Position numbers and translations under genes: made by a program
Notes under the pieces: generated by a model
What the model was told of the DNA's origin: nothing
The model's database searches: none
What the model saw: the letters and a program-made list of their open reading frames with translations, nothing else
Shown here: piece after piece, positions 1 through 11,177 of the stretch
Numbering within the stretch: position 1 is the stretch's first letter
How the letters are laid out: each line of letters begins with the position of its first letter
DNA from: Wolfiporia cocos
Taxonomy: Eukaryota > Basidiomycota > Agaricomycetes > Polyporales > Phaeolaceae
Reading direction: 5' to 3'
Length of the DNA stretch: 64,000 bases
Assembly (NCBI GenBank): GCA_029448655.1
Contig: JACCLO010000004.1
Coordinates: 2,604,001 to 2,668,000, forward strand

Positions 1-251
1 TCCGCCACGAACGCTGAGATGCACACAACCTCGAAAGTTGATATCACCGAGAGAGCAGGGCCCGGTCGGTAAGAGGGACTTACGTAAAACATGCCGATTT
101 GCCGACCCCACCGCAATCACCCCGGTCAACGTCGACGCCCACGGCGCAAAACGCAGGTGAGGACTCTCATCTACTGGAGATACACACTGGACCTACAGCA
201 GCCTCAAGTGGCCGGAATCCGATCACTTCTGCAGTCCAGGCCCGCGAAAAA

Positions 252-1310
252 ATGACAGATCAATCGGACACCATGATGCCGCCGCCAGCGAGCCCCACCA
301 CTCTGGAAGATTCCCAGGCCCTTGGCACAGATCACCAGACAAATGCACGTATCGTCCACATCCAGTGCTGCGTTTGCATTGCCCGTTAATCACCGTGCCG
401 CTACAGCAGGACGAGGAGGGCACCCCAACCGAGACGCAGCCCGCGAGCCCGCGCCCCGTCTACCGCTACAGATCATCAGGGCTACAGTATTATGGATTTT
501 GCTACGAGCGGCAGTGGCTCGTCGAATACGGAAAAGCAGAAAACGACTCCTTTTTGCATGCAGGCGACGGGTATCGCGAGCACGATTTCCTGGGGCTAGG
601 TCTGGCCAAGCTGTGCCGGAAAGCGGGGATGCGGCTGCACCTCGAATACGCCTGGGACGTCGATGGGAATCCGATCGACGTTATCCTCATGGGCGATAAC
701 ACGTCGAGAAACTGGCCGCCGTTCAGGGCGGTCGAGTCCATCAGGGCGCTGACCGAGACCATCGGCGGTCGTCCAGATTGGTGGCGTGCGCGGACGAATG
801 TGTCGCACGCTGGCCCGCAGCGATCCGTGAGTCAAGCAGAACGGCCGCCCAGCCGACCTAGCGTAAGGCCGGCTGTTCTCTGCTGTCATGCTGGACTGCT
901 CACCTGTTGCTCCGCAGTCCGCCGCGCAGGTGAGGAGGCAGAGATCCGGCAAGGAAAGCGCCGGCAGCAGAGCCCTCAGCTCGTCGCGGACGCTGCACTA
1001 CTACGGCTACAACGTCGAGATGCAGTGGCTCGTGAATTACGGTGGAGCAGACAACCATCCGTATATTCACACGAGCGAGGGGTGCGACGCGTTCGACTAC
1101 TCCGCCATAGCCCTTGCCAAGCTCAGCTCGCGGGCGAAGCTGCGGCTCCAGCTAAACAGCGCACGGGACAAGGCGGGCAACCCCGTCGACGTCCTCACGA
1201 TTGGTGATAACACACAGCGCAAGCCGCCGTTCCTCACCGCAGCCGAAAGTATTAGGGCGCTTTCCGAGATCGTGGGCTCCTCGCCGGACTGGTGGCAGGC
1301 TCGGCAGTGA
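252..1310 (+). CDS. Hypothetical protein with two tandem copies of an unknown ~105-residue domain
   Basis: I do not recognise the family. The model has three exons: 252..353, 410..826 and 918..1310 (303 aa). The second intron (827..917, GTGAGT...CCGCAG with a CTGCTCAC branch region) joins two frames exactly in phase, so what look like two overlapping frames is one gene. Residues from about 45 and from about 185 carry the same pattern: YYG-x-QWLV-Y-G, then LAKL, then GNP-DV-GDN, then A-ESIRAL, ending PDWW-AR. This indicates an internal domain duplication. There is no signal peptide or membrane segment. The downstream frame has no ATG of its own, so the ATG at 252 (A at -3) with a short first intron is the best start. 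The donor of that intron (GTCCAC) is weak, and its acceptor is a CAGCAG tandem. The N-terminus is Ser/Pro-rich linker. Confidence 0.6.
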
Positions 1311-2060
1311 GTACCGCTGTCTCATGGCTTCTGGTGGTAACATTTCCTTTTTGTCATAGTACTATAAAAATATCCAGTTAGGCTATTCCCCGACAGCCAA
1401 CGATTGACGAGTTAATGTATGACTAACCAGCTCAACCTCATCTTAATGGCGAAGTAATATATCCCTTTTATTACTGACGAGTGCTCCACGACGCGTACCG
1501 CCCACAAAGCGAGAGACAGACATCTTCATCCAATCGTAACGAAGGAAACGGTTTGTTAACTGGCTGCCGCGACCCAGGCTCGATATCGTATGTACCGCGG
1601 CCTTCCGCCGCATCCAGCTTGGTGCTATTTACGCCATCTAGTAATGGGACATCTTGCTGTGCTGGTATGGAGCGATAGACGGCGCCGAGCTCGACTTCCG
1701 TGCAATGGTGGTAGCTCAGACTTCAACTCAAGAAACAGCTGCGCAGATCGACGCTCGAAACATGGACCAGCGGCGTAGTATTCGTGAGCCCGAACTCTCA
1801 AAGCGAACGTTCATCACTCGCGATAGAGAAACGAATACTGCGCTATGGCGTCGGACGACGTTGACTTCGGTTCGTACATTGACATCACCGACGTTTAGCG
1901 TTATGTATACACATACAGCGCGTCTGCGCGCGCATTTCTGTCTTCACGTTTGTTCCTTCATCCCAACGCTTACTTTCCGAAAATAGTGCCGAAGGTTGTG
2001 GCCTGGTGACTATCAAAGCCCTCGTCAGCTCTGCGCGAGAGGACTATGCCAGCCATTGAC
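1311..2060. other. Intergenic, no gene seen
   Basis: This is the shared 3' side of the two-domain gene (+) and the MIF-like gene (-). Short open frames occur around 1650-1986, but they show no family pattern and no splice continuity. I see no repeats. Confidence 0.5.
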
Positions 2061-2551
2061 TTACCCCAAGTTTACCCTGCCAGGGTCGAGGAAAGTGCTG
2101 AGATAAGGCATTAGTAAGCACCAAGGCCGCGATGATAGAGCGTTCGCGGAGACATACATATACCCGCGATCATTCGCAATCTCGAGCTTGGACTCGAAGT
2201 AATCGAAGAAGGCCTTGCTATATCCTTCATTGAGCGCAGGGGTGAGGTTGTCCAAGCTCGTCTAGCAGTGATTGAGTTGGAATATATGTCCATTGCTGTA
2301 CAGAAAGGACGTACAACGGTCATCAAGAAAGCAGGTTCGAACGACCCATGGAAGGTCAAGTTCTCGTTGTAGTGGTAGCTGACAGAGATGTACAGCTCCG
2401 GCTTCCTCAGGGTGGCAGCCGCGAACTGTGTGATCTTGAACTCCTGCGACTCGGCAAGCGACCGCACTGTACTGCTCACCTTCGAGAACTCTAGCAGGAA
2501 CGGCTTGGGGTCCGCAAGAGGGACGTTCGTCTTGAGCTCGAGGCTGGGCAT
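2061..2551 (-). CDS. MIF/D-dopachrome tautomerase-like protein
   Basis: This is a macrophage-migration-inhibitory-factor superfamily protein of 125 aa (animal MIF is about 115). Exons on the minus strand are 2551..2315, 2261..2158 and 2097..2061; both introns close in frame (GTACGT...CTGCTAG and GTATGT...CTCAG with a CTTACTAATG branch site). The protein starts Met-Pro, so the catalytic proline would be exposed after Met removal. The middle carries the family segment G-S-x-E-P-A, then SLDNL. The C-terminal block matches the MIF signature: YSKAFFDYFESKL, then DRGYITF, then DPGRVNLG. The family shows keto-enol tautomerase activity on phenylpyruvate and dopachrome-type substrates. No signal peptide is visible, so cytosolic or unconventionally exported. 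Family call strong; physiological substrate unknown. Confidence 0.9.
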
Positions 2552-3166
2552 GGTGGTTCAGTGCAGGATACACTACGGGCACTCTCGCAGTGGAATCGGA
2601 GTCCCGGAATCGTCAGAATACATGACGCTATCTTGGGCAGGAATTGGTCCGGCCAAGGCCAGTCGCTGGCACGGTTCCTATTTGACGCCTGGCTGGGAGC
2701 CTCTCATAATACCATGTGAGCAGCGACAGAATCCTCGCACGGAACGCAGTTCTGACGTAGTCCGCAAGAGTATCATCCGAAGCTCGTAGCGACTTCAGCC
2801 AGCCGGTCAGACGACCCGGGCAACCCGTCGTAACTCAGATTTGCCACAATCTTGCGCAGGAACCCAGGAGCTTGCCGGTGACACAGAAGGGCTGTTTCTG
2901 TTATGTAGGCAGTTTGGTAAAGGCATGCATAGCACGTATATGTCTAGCTATTAGAGATTTGCTGGCAGAAGCTGTATTCGAATTGTACAAAGGTGCCGCC
3001 AAAACCAAGTACAGCATGAGCGCCCGGGCTGTGTGGCTTGAGTCCTGATAAGGAAGTCTGATCAATAGCAGGTCGCGTCTGCAACCGACTTCGACTACGA
3101 GTACGTGGCTGAATTGACGTACAGGCGAACGCTCACGACCCTGCAGATTGATAGACCACCACAATC
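2552..3166. other. Divergent promoter region between MIF-like and CAP genes
   Basis: About 615 bp separate the start codons of two genes pointing away from each other, so the region must hold both promoters. No clear TATA box is visible on either side, and no gene is seen in it. Confidence 0.4.
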
Positions 3167-5137
3167 ATGTCTCAGGGCGGCTTACACTCGCTAGCCACGA
3201 TCATCAAGAGGTGCGCGCAGCATGCAGCATGTCCGTATCCAGCGTTAACGCAACCGCAGGCTGGAGGCTGCGACCTCGCGCCTCGAGGACCTTGCGAACC
3301 TGCCGCAGCCGGGGCTGGTAGCAGGCATCCGAGATGGCACTCAGTCTTCAGAGCCGACACCCGTCCCCCCGCCGCTTGCGCCGCCTCCCGCACTGGTCGC
3401 AGAGACACCAAGGAGCGTAGAGGTGTTCGACGAGGTCATCATTGAGGGGAACCTCAAGCCCTTCGTGGACCTGACCAAGTCGTTCGCCGTCGCCTCTGTC
3501 GTCGAGCAGGTTCGTGACGTCGCCCTCGATAATCGCATCACACTGACGCGACGCGCGGAAACGCACTAGGTAGACATCTTGGACAGGGAGTTCCGCGACC
3601 TCCGCGGAGTGCTGCTGGCCGCGGGGAGCTGCAAGAAGCCGGACCGCGCGGAGTTTGAGGCGCTGCTCGTGCCGCTGCAGAAGGACATCCAGGAGATCAC
3701 GCATGCGAAGGAGACGAACAGGAAGGACCGGGACTGGACGAACCATCTGGCGATGGTCGCGGAGGGGGCGACGGTCGCGGGCTGGGTGACTGTGGTACGT
3801 GCTCGCGTCACGATCGCACACTGGATCCGACTGCATCTGTAGCCCTCTGGTTATGCAGGAGCCAAAGCCCGGTCCGTTCGTAGCGGAGGTCAAGGACTCG
3901 ACGCTGTTCTACGGCAACCGTGTCATTAAGGAGTTCAAGGATAAGTATGTCAAGTCGCTTCCCGCATGTGAGGACGTCATTGACCCATGGCACAGGGACG
4001 CGAAGCACGTCGAATGGGTCAGGGCGTACACTGCGTTGCTCGAAGAGCTGCGCAAGTACATCATGGAGTACCACACTACAGGGCTAGTCTGGAACAACGC
4101 TAAGGTACGCCACTGTGTGCGCCCATCACCTCCCGAACATTCCCTAACACGACATGCCTCATTCCGCAGGGTGTGTCCCTCTCACAGTACCAAGCTTCCT
4201 CGCAGGCCGCGCCCGCAGCCGGAGGCCCGCCACCCCCACCACCCCCGCCTCCTCCTCCGATGGTCCCGCCACCCCCTGCCCCGGCTGCCGCGCCCGCAGC
4301 TGGCGGCGTCGCCGCGGTCTTTGCGGAACTTAACCGTGGTGAGGAGGTCACAAAGGGGCTACGCAAGGTCGACAGGAGCGAGATGACGCACAAGAACCCT
4401 GCGCTGAGAGCGGGAAGTACTGTCCCGAGCACGACGAGCTCTGCAGGCACGTGTGGCAATGTGCTAGCATCGATGGTTGCTCATGGGACCGTGCAGCGGC
4501 GAAGAAGCCGGCGAGGCCGAGCAAGCCACAGTCGCTGGCGGGCAAGAAGCCGCCGAAGTTTGCACTGGAGGGGAACAAGTGGCTGGTCGTGAGTGGTTGT
4601 GTGCTCTGCTGTGAATGGTTGAAAACGACGTTGTTTAGGAATATCAAGAGAACGAGTCCGCGTTGACAGTGGAGAACGTGGAGATCAATCAGACTGTCAA
4701 CCTCTATGGGTGCAAGAACTCAACAATTATCGTCAAGGGCAAATGCAATGCTATCACGCTAGGTACCTTTACTCTATCCTCGCAAGCTAGATGGACCGTT
4801 GATCGTGTTCATCCCAGTAAACTGCACGAAGACCTCTGTTCTAGTCGAATCGGTCATCTCCTCGGTCTCCGTGACCTCCTCGCCCTCGTTCGCGTTGCAG
4901 ATCACGGGCTCTGCACCGACGATCCAGCTCGACTCGACGGACTCGGGGCAGATCTACCTTTCGAAGGACTGCCTCGGCGCGGAGATCACGACGGCAAAGT
5001 GCAGCAGCATCAACATCAGCCTTCCGGTCGAGGGCGAGGAGGAGGGCGTGTTCAACGAGCACCCGGTGCCCGAGATGTTCAGGACCGTGATCAAGGATGG
5101 AAAGCTGGTGACGAGCGCGGTCGAGCATGCAGGCTAG
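3167..5137 (+). CDS. CAP1: Adenylyl cyclase-associated protein (CAP/Srv2)
   Basis: CAP recycles cofilin-bound actin monomers and promotes nucleotide exchange on actin; in yeasts it also binds adenylyl cyclase. Nine exons (3167..3210, 3260..3509, 3570..3794, 3859..3944, 3996..4104, 4170..4416, 4497..4588, 4639..4762, 4818..5137) join in phase to 498 aa, a usual CAP length. In order: an N-terminal helix ([11 protein letters not shown]) as in the cyclase-binding region; the helical folded domain including HTTGLVWN; a polyproline run (4210-4265) expected to bind profilin or SH3 domains; a WH2-type actin-binding segment ([17 protein letters not shown]), then THKNPAL; and the C-terminal beta-helix CARP domain from [15 protein letters not shown] to [14 protein letters not shown], ending EHAG. 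Everything expected of the family is present and intact. Confidence 0.95.
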
Positions 5138-5538
5138 GTGGATCTCGGTGGCTCGGTGGCAGGATGTGTATTGCTCATGCTACGGTACAAATATGGAATT
5201 GGAACACCGTTTTCGCGTTGCGTGCCGGTGAGAGCGTGATGCTGAGGTGATGCGCATATTCTGAGTGTAGAAGCAAACTCATTTCGGCAGCAGTCCCTAG
5301 CTCTTCTGTGGCACTCTTCTGTGGCAAGTGGCCGATGGAGATTAGATCGCCGCGTAATCACCGCACAAAGCGCTAGGGCGCTCCCCACTGTGGCTCAAAT
5401 CATGATGCCGCTCGCTTGTAGAGTCCCGTATTCACCCTCTCTTCGCAACAGAACGGAGACACCGACCCGCCGTAAGATACTCATAAGCCGCTCTTTGCAG
5501 GTTAAGCACATTCTATATCCGGATATTCGCCTATAGCC
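5138..5538. other. Intergenic, CAP 3' flank and PhoD-like promoter
   Basis: No gene is seen. A short imperfect direct repeat (two copies of CTCTTCTGTGGCA) lies near 5299-5326. No TATA box is obvious before the start codon at 5539. Confidence 0.4.
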
Positions 5539-8500
5539 ATGGATAGTGTTGGCTGGCACGCGACCCACAAGGCGGACAAGGTACGTGGCCGGTTGCATTT
5601 TGTATGCAGCACTTAAACAACAAGTTTTGCTTCATAGGACAGAGCACGATGGAGCTCTCCGCAGAGGGGTCCCGATGGGCGGTACCAGCCCATCGAGCAA
5701 ATCTACCCTATGGAGATGCCGGTGCCATCGTCACTTAGGCCTTCCTACATTGGTGGCGCGCCTCCCCCGCCCCCGAAGGACGAAGAATGGGTGCCGACCC
5801 CTACCAATCGTCATTCTACTGAGCCCCCGTCTCCCGAAAGCGTATACTCGTACGTCACAAAGGTCGATGCTGGTGGGCAGGAGGTGTCTGCGTACCCCGC
5901 GCACCAGCTTGCGCACATGAGCGCAGCCGAGCGGGCACGCAGCTATAGAGTTGCACAGATGGAGCCGCCTCTGCAGCTCATGGCGGGGCCTTTGCTGCGC
6001 TATGATACGGTAGACGAGCAGGGGTTCTGGAGGGGAGCTGCTCTGATTGTTGGTAGGTTATTGGTGCACGATGTTTGGTCGGTGTTAGAGTAACGCCAAG
6101 TGTAGCTGCTGATGCCGGCTCAAGCTACGAGCCACTTCCTATGCTCACATACTCGTGGGATCCGGATCAGCCGGTGGTCATTGCCAAATCCCAATCGCAG
6201 AACCTACGAGGACTGTCGGTCGATTTAGGCCCACATCCGGCGGACCCGATGTCGACGTTCAGCCCTGCTCCTGAACAGCAAAAGCGAGGCCCTAATGCGA
6301 TGTCAGTAAATGCTCGCGGCCAAGAAATATACATATATCCAGGCAACGGTGGGTGAGTAGAGTGGGCCTTGGCAGTTTATGGTGTAACACAGCAAGTTGT
6401 ACTTCATTGGCACCCGCTCATCACACATGTCCGCATAGGACTTTCACGTTCTGGCGTTTTATGATCAAGATCCCTCTCGGCCCAACCGAGATGAAGATAA
6501 GTTACAGCGTCAACCGCGGCCAGGAGATGTATTTCTACGTCCCTGCACGCAACCAAAATATGCGCTGGGCCGCCTACTCTGTGAGCAGATCACAAGCGGC
6601 GTACCGGGCGTGCGCGCTGATTTGAGGAAAGTGCAATGGCTTCAGTGCTGGTGTTAATCCGAACGACTTCTGTGGCCCCGGCTTCCGCAGTGGGTATGAC
6701 CCTGTCTGGACGGACGTCCTTGCAAAGCACGCTGAGCGGCCGTTCCACGCGCTTATCGGCGGCGGCGACCAGCTCTACTGTGACGGCGTGGTACGCGAAC
6801 CCGAGATGCAGGAGTGGGTGAACATGCCAAAGTCGGATAAGAAGACTCACTTCCCGCTGTCGGACGAGATGCGCATCGCGATCGACCGGTTCTACTTCAA
6901 TCACTACTGCCACATGTTCAGGAGTGGTGCTTTTGCTAGGGCCAACAGCTCAATGTGCGTCGATATGCGTTATGACCAGCTGCGTGAAAACATTGACATG
7001 TACGACGAAAGCCCGATGCTCAATATGCTTGGTGTGATACTGCTCGATTTCTGATGTATAGCGCTCATCTGACCCAATGTGATACACAGACGACCATGGT
7101 GAGCTATCGTTGATGCAGGCTGTGCTTCGTGTCGGCTAATGTGGCGATCACATAGATCTGGTAAGCTGAAATGGCTTTCAATGTCTGGAGTGAGTAAATG
7201 GGCTGAGACAAATCTCAAGATTGATGGCTTCGGCAGCTGTCAGTTACAATCGTCTGGCCACCTATTGTTTTGACTAACATGAGCACCAGATCCTGATGAA
7301 CTGATGAATTCACCAGTGTTTGGAACGTGAGCAGCCAAGAATCAACGTGAACGGTGAAGCTGCAATGACTTCAATGACACCTGTTACAGAATCGGCGCTC
7401 GGGGATATTTCTTCTTTCTTCTGTTCCAGTGTTTCATCAACGGTACGCACACAGTTATCTTAACTAATCAGATACTCATGTGCTTTGGATAGTTGATGTC
7501 GATGGGCGCGATGACAAACACCATCCGTTCAAATCGTTGGTCATCGGGGCAGATGGACCTTTCGTAAAGTTCCCGTCTCATTCGTTTGTGTCGTACCTCG
7601 GACCTCAAATATACATGCTCCTTCTCGACTGCCGGTTCGTGAGCATCCTTTCGTGAATCTTTTCGGCTCTCAGCAGCACGCAATATTGACAGGGCAGAAC
7701 GGAAGTTGAACCAAGTGTGCAGCAAGCACGAATATCAAGTTGTATTTGAGCGGTTGGACACGCTACCGCCAGGCGTAGAACATCTTGTCATCCAATTAGG
7801 TAGATTCAATCCACTGAGGCTGTGATGGAGAGCCCGTCTCATGATATACCGCAGGCATACCTATTGCTTACCCCAGGATGGTGTTCCTCGAACATATGCT
7901 GGAGTCAAAGATGAACCCACTAGTCATGCTCGGCAGGAATGGATCGCTGGGCCTGTCAGGCTTTGTCAACAAGTTCAACTCGGATGCGGAGCTGCTTGAT
8001 GATCTGGTAGGAACTTGCCCTTCTCTTGAGCCTACGATTGTGATGCACACAAATTGCACAGAATGACCACTGGACAGCCACGGCGCACAAGGTATGCCGC
8101 AGGATATTGATGCACGAAATCACAGCCGCACCGACTCACATCATGAACAATAGCGAGAACGAAACTGGTTCATTGAACAGTGTCAGATCTTTGCAAAAGC
8201 GAGGCACATCCGGGTCGCATTCCTGTCAGGAGACGTCCATTGCGCCGCAGTGGGCGTACTGAAGACCCTCCCAAAACCCAAGCAAGAAGAGGTCCCGCCA
8301 GCCTTGGACTATCGTTATATGTTAAATGTTGTATCTAGTGAGTTTCAGCTGTTTTAGCTGTGACCTTCGTCTCACCGACCTGGTGTCAACTAGGTGCCAT
8401 AGTCAATACACCGTAAGTGAAGCTCAACAATGCGTGCTCTCGGATGGATCCTCATGTTTCGAAGGCCGCCTAATGCCGTACTCACAATGGTCTCGTCTTT

Positions 8501-8867
8501 GGCCACAAAAACCCATCGGACCCTCCATCATCTATACACGGACGAGAGCATGGTAAGTCCTTCACGGGAATCTCCCGGAATGCGCCACAAGGCATGAGTT
8601 CATCTGTTTGCTCAGATCCCCTTGTTCGACAAAGATACCAATGGGCAGCCACCCAAGAGCAAGTACATCATGGGAAGGAGAAACTGGTGTGCTGTGCAGT
8701 GGGACCACAAAACTGGCGATCTCATGTTCGACATCCGCGTTGAAATCGAGAAAGGGATTGGACGAACTGTTGGGTGAGTTGTCTCTTGGCCCGCGCAGAT
8801 AGTCATTACTGAGAACGTCATGTGCTCTAGCTACGTCGTGCGGTCCCCGCCTCCTCGTTGGAACTAA
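5539..8867 (+). CDS. PhoD-like metallophosphatase, 20 exons
   Basis: This matches the large fungal PhoD-like phosphatase proteins (metal-dependent phosphomono/diesterase fold); the natural substrate is not known to me. Predicted exons: 5539-5580, 5638-6052, 6091-6352, 6439-6580, 6632-6954, 7012-7031, 7090-7098, 7156-7160, 7220-7238, 7290-7326, 7390-7442, 7493-7634, 7693-7799, 7855-8006, 8062-8091, 8154-8337, 8394-8412, 8465-8552, 8616-8773, 8831-8867. They sum to 747 aa with every phase closing. The N-terminal 130 residues are Pro-rich linker. Catalytic landmarks: GGGDQLYCDG (Asp about 333), the metal motif DDHDLIDGFGSY (about 402-413) and SGDVHC (Asp about 613, His about 615). The DDHD motif is spread over exons of 20, 9, 5 and 19 nt. 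The intron after exon 2 (38 nt) is the least certain. No signal peptide or membrane segment is evident. Confidence 0.9.
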
Positions 8868-9167
8868 ATATGCCGTTGATTGTAACATATCCTGTAAATA
8901 TGTAGCATTAAGTTATGCAGCCACATGGAATTCGACCCAAGGTACTGATGCAGGCAACCCAGACGCCCCGCTCAACTGAATGCTCGGATGATCCATCATT
9001 GATATCTTGCGACTTGTCTTCACTCGACATCCACAGTACAGCCAAACGATGTCAGGAATACCGAGACCACCGCCGACTGAGCGGAGCGGATTGTTGATTC
9101 ATTTGCCATTCCGATGGAGATGGCGAAGGTGATCAAAGCAGGAGCGGCTTCGTGGTTCCGGAGAAAC
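8868..9167. other. Convergent spacer between PhoD-like gene and Ash2-like gene
   Basis: About 300 bp lie between two stop codons facing each other, and no gene is seen. A strong GTGAGT on the minus strand overlaps the Ash2 stop codon at 9168, so the Ash2 gene could extend into this spacer by splicing. Confidence 0.4.
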
Positions 9168-11177
9168 TCACGCCGCAGGAGGAATTCCATCCCGCCGGCG
9201 GAACATTATCACCGCAGGTCCAACCCCAAGTCCCAGCTCGATCCCCGCGTCCAGCGCAGCCTCAGCCTCCGCATTCTGCGCATACGGAGTTGACGCCTCC
9301 GCGGCAAGGTCGCCTTCGTATTCCGAGTTGTACGCACTCGAATCATACCGAGGTGTCACGCCGGGAATGTGCACATCCACGCTGGATGCGACGGTGGGCG
9401 CGGGCGAGTAAGCCCCGTATGGTGGGTGCGGCGAGAAGTCGGGCATGGGCGACGTCATTGGCGTCGCGCCCTCAGCTGCGGTAGCCTGGAGGGCCGTGTT
9501 CTCGTCGAGCTTGCGCCGCTTTTGCGCCTCGGCATCCTCTCTAGCTTGCTTCGCCTTGCGCTCACGCCGAGCGGCAGCCTGCGCGCGCCGCTTGGCGCGG
9601 TGCGCCTCTGCCTTGTCTGCTTGTGACTGTGCTTCGATCTCATTATGCTATAGATGCGCAGCGAGTCAGAAATATGAGTTGAGAAAAGGGTCAAGAGTGT
9701 TGTTCACCTTGAGTGCGTTTTGTGCCTCGGCCTCCTCCGTCGCATCGAGCTTCTTCTGTTCGGCGATGAATTCGGGGTATCGTTCACACATCGGACGCCA
9801 GGTACGGGGAGCGTCCTCTGGCTGCGGCTTGACGTCCTGGCCGTCAGCAGACGACAAGACGGCGTCGATGTCAGGCGGTGGCGGGAAGTCAAAATCAGGG
9901 CCAGGGTTGATCCTGATCCTGGCCTCATTGAAAAGCGAGATAAACGGATAATAACCAAGGGTGCCATCGTCGAAGGGGTTCTCCTTATGCTCCCTGAGAC
10001 CCTCCTTGTTCGCCCTCTTCTTTTCCTGCGTCTTGCTCGGAGTCGAGCGTAATGGCAGGTAGTCAAACAGGTCTCGGAATGCGATGCCCTGACATTCGCC
10101 GTTGACAAAGAACGCGATGTGCGAGTCCATGCCAAGCGTCGGTAGTGGGCGAAGAGGCGCAGGCGCGGGTACGACCTCCTTCTTGCGCGCAGTGGACGGG
10201 AGGTTCTTCACCGTTGCACTCTTCTTGGGTGCAGGCGGAGGCACAGACGCCGTGCTCGTCGCCTTTGCACGGTCGTGTGCGTCCATCAGCGCCATCATTT
10301 CCTTCGACTGTGGGTACTCTAGCGCCTCAAAGTACTCCTGGCCCTTGAACTCGATCGCGATGCGTTCGCGACGGATATGCGCGGGATCGTGCGGATCCTT
10401 GGGGTCGGGCTGCCGCCGCGGTGTAGGCAGCGAGATGTACATACCAATCACATCCCCGGACTTGAACGGGCGCCCATACGGCTTCGGGCGCGAGAGGTGC
10501 ACGCGCTCGCCCGTCTTGTCGCGGTACGCGTAGCTGTATCCGTCGAGGCCTGCGGGGCCGTTCAGCGGCGCCTCGCGGCGGCCCCAGCCGAGGCGGACAT
10601 GGCTTCCCTCGTGACACTGGCTATCGAGCGCCTTCGCGCCGCCGCCGACCTCGACCTTGACCTCCATGTACCACTTGCCCTCGCGCACGGGCGCGTTGCA
10701 ACGCGCGCTCCGGAAACCCTTCTCGCCTTTCAGTCCAAGCCCGTCCTGTGTTACCTTAATGAACGTACTGCGGTCCTCCCAAGATACGCGGAAGGTCGCC
10801 GGCGCGGTCTCGATCGTCTGGAAGGGGAACGCAGAGCCCGGTGGGGAGAGGCCTGCGGGAGTGTAGCGGAAGTTAAGGCGGTTGTTGCAGAGTGGTTCGG
10901 TGATGTAATACTCCGAGCCTGGCGCAGACGGAACGAAGACGGGATGGCGAGAGATGGTGAGGCGCGGGCGTGAGGAGAGGTCAAGGTAACGCGTCTGAAG
11001 GACGACGTTCTCCGTGCCAGGTGTCGGCGTGGCTCCAGGATCAGACGGGGCAGGGGACGATGCGTTTGTCTGAGAGATTGCAGCATACTTCCGCTTCTTA
11101 CTAGTCGTGCTTGCGGGCGTGGTCGAGACGACGATAGCAGGCGGTGAGGGCTCACGAGGCGAATTTGGAGCTTCCAT
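9168..11177 (-). CDS. ash2: Ash2/Bre2-type SPRY protein, COMPASS H3K4 methyltransferase subunit
   Basis: Ash2L/Bre2 is a core structural subunit of COMPASS/SET1 complexes, which methylate histone H3 lysine 4 in the nucleus. Two exons, 11177..9708 and 9647..9168, join in phase to 649 aa. The SPRY core runs from about residue 110 to 410 and carries the Ash2 pattern: KVTQDGLGLKGEKGF, REGKWYMEVKVE, HVRLGWGRREAPL, then DGYSYAYRDKTGER, then GDVIGMYISLP. As in fungal Bre2 the SPRY is split by a long insert (Pro/Ala/Lys-rich, about 270-320) before IAFFVNGECQGIAF and GYYPFISLF. The start at 11177 is the first ATG in frame (G at -3 and +4). The N-terminal 60 residues are Ser/Pro-rich with a KKRK basic patch. 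The second exon encodes a charged RAKRRAQAAARRERKAKQA stretch and a low-complexity tail. The animal Ash2L PHD/winged-helix part is not seen. Confidence 0.92.

Noticed and set aside
365..1207. Single long frame apparently encoding a 280-residue protein
   Set aside because: Its second half runs through the coding exon of the next frame. A canonical intron at 827..917 joins the two frames in phase, and the repeat pattern continues in the other frame.
1654..1986. Open frame after the two-repeat gene
   Set aside because: It has no ATG in good context, no family pattern and no splice partners. It lies in a region with similar frames on other strands.
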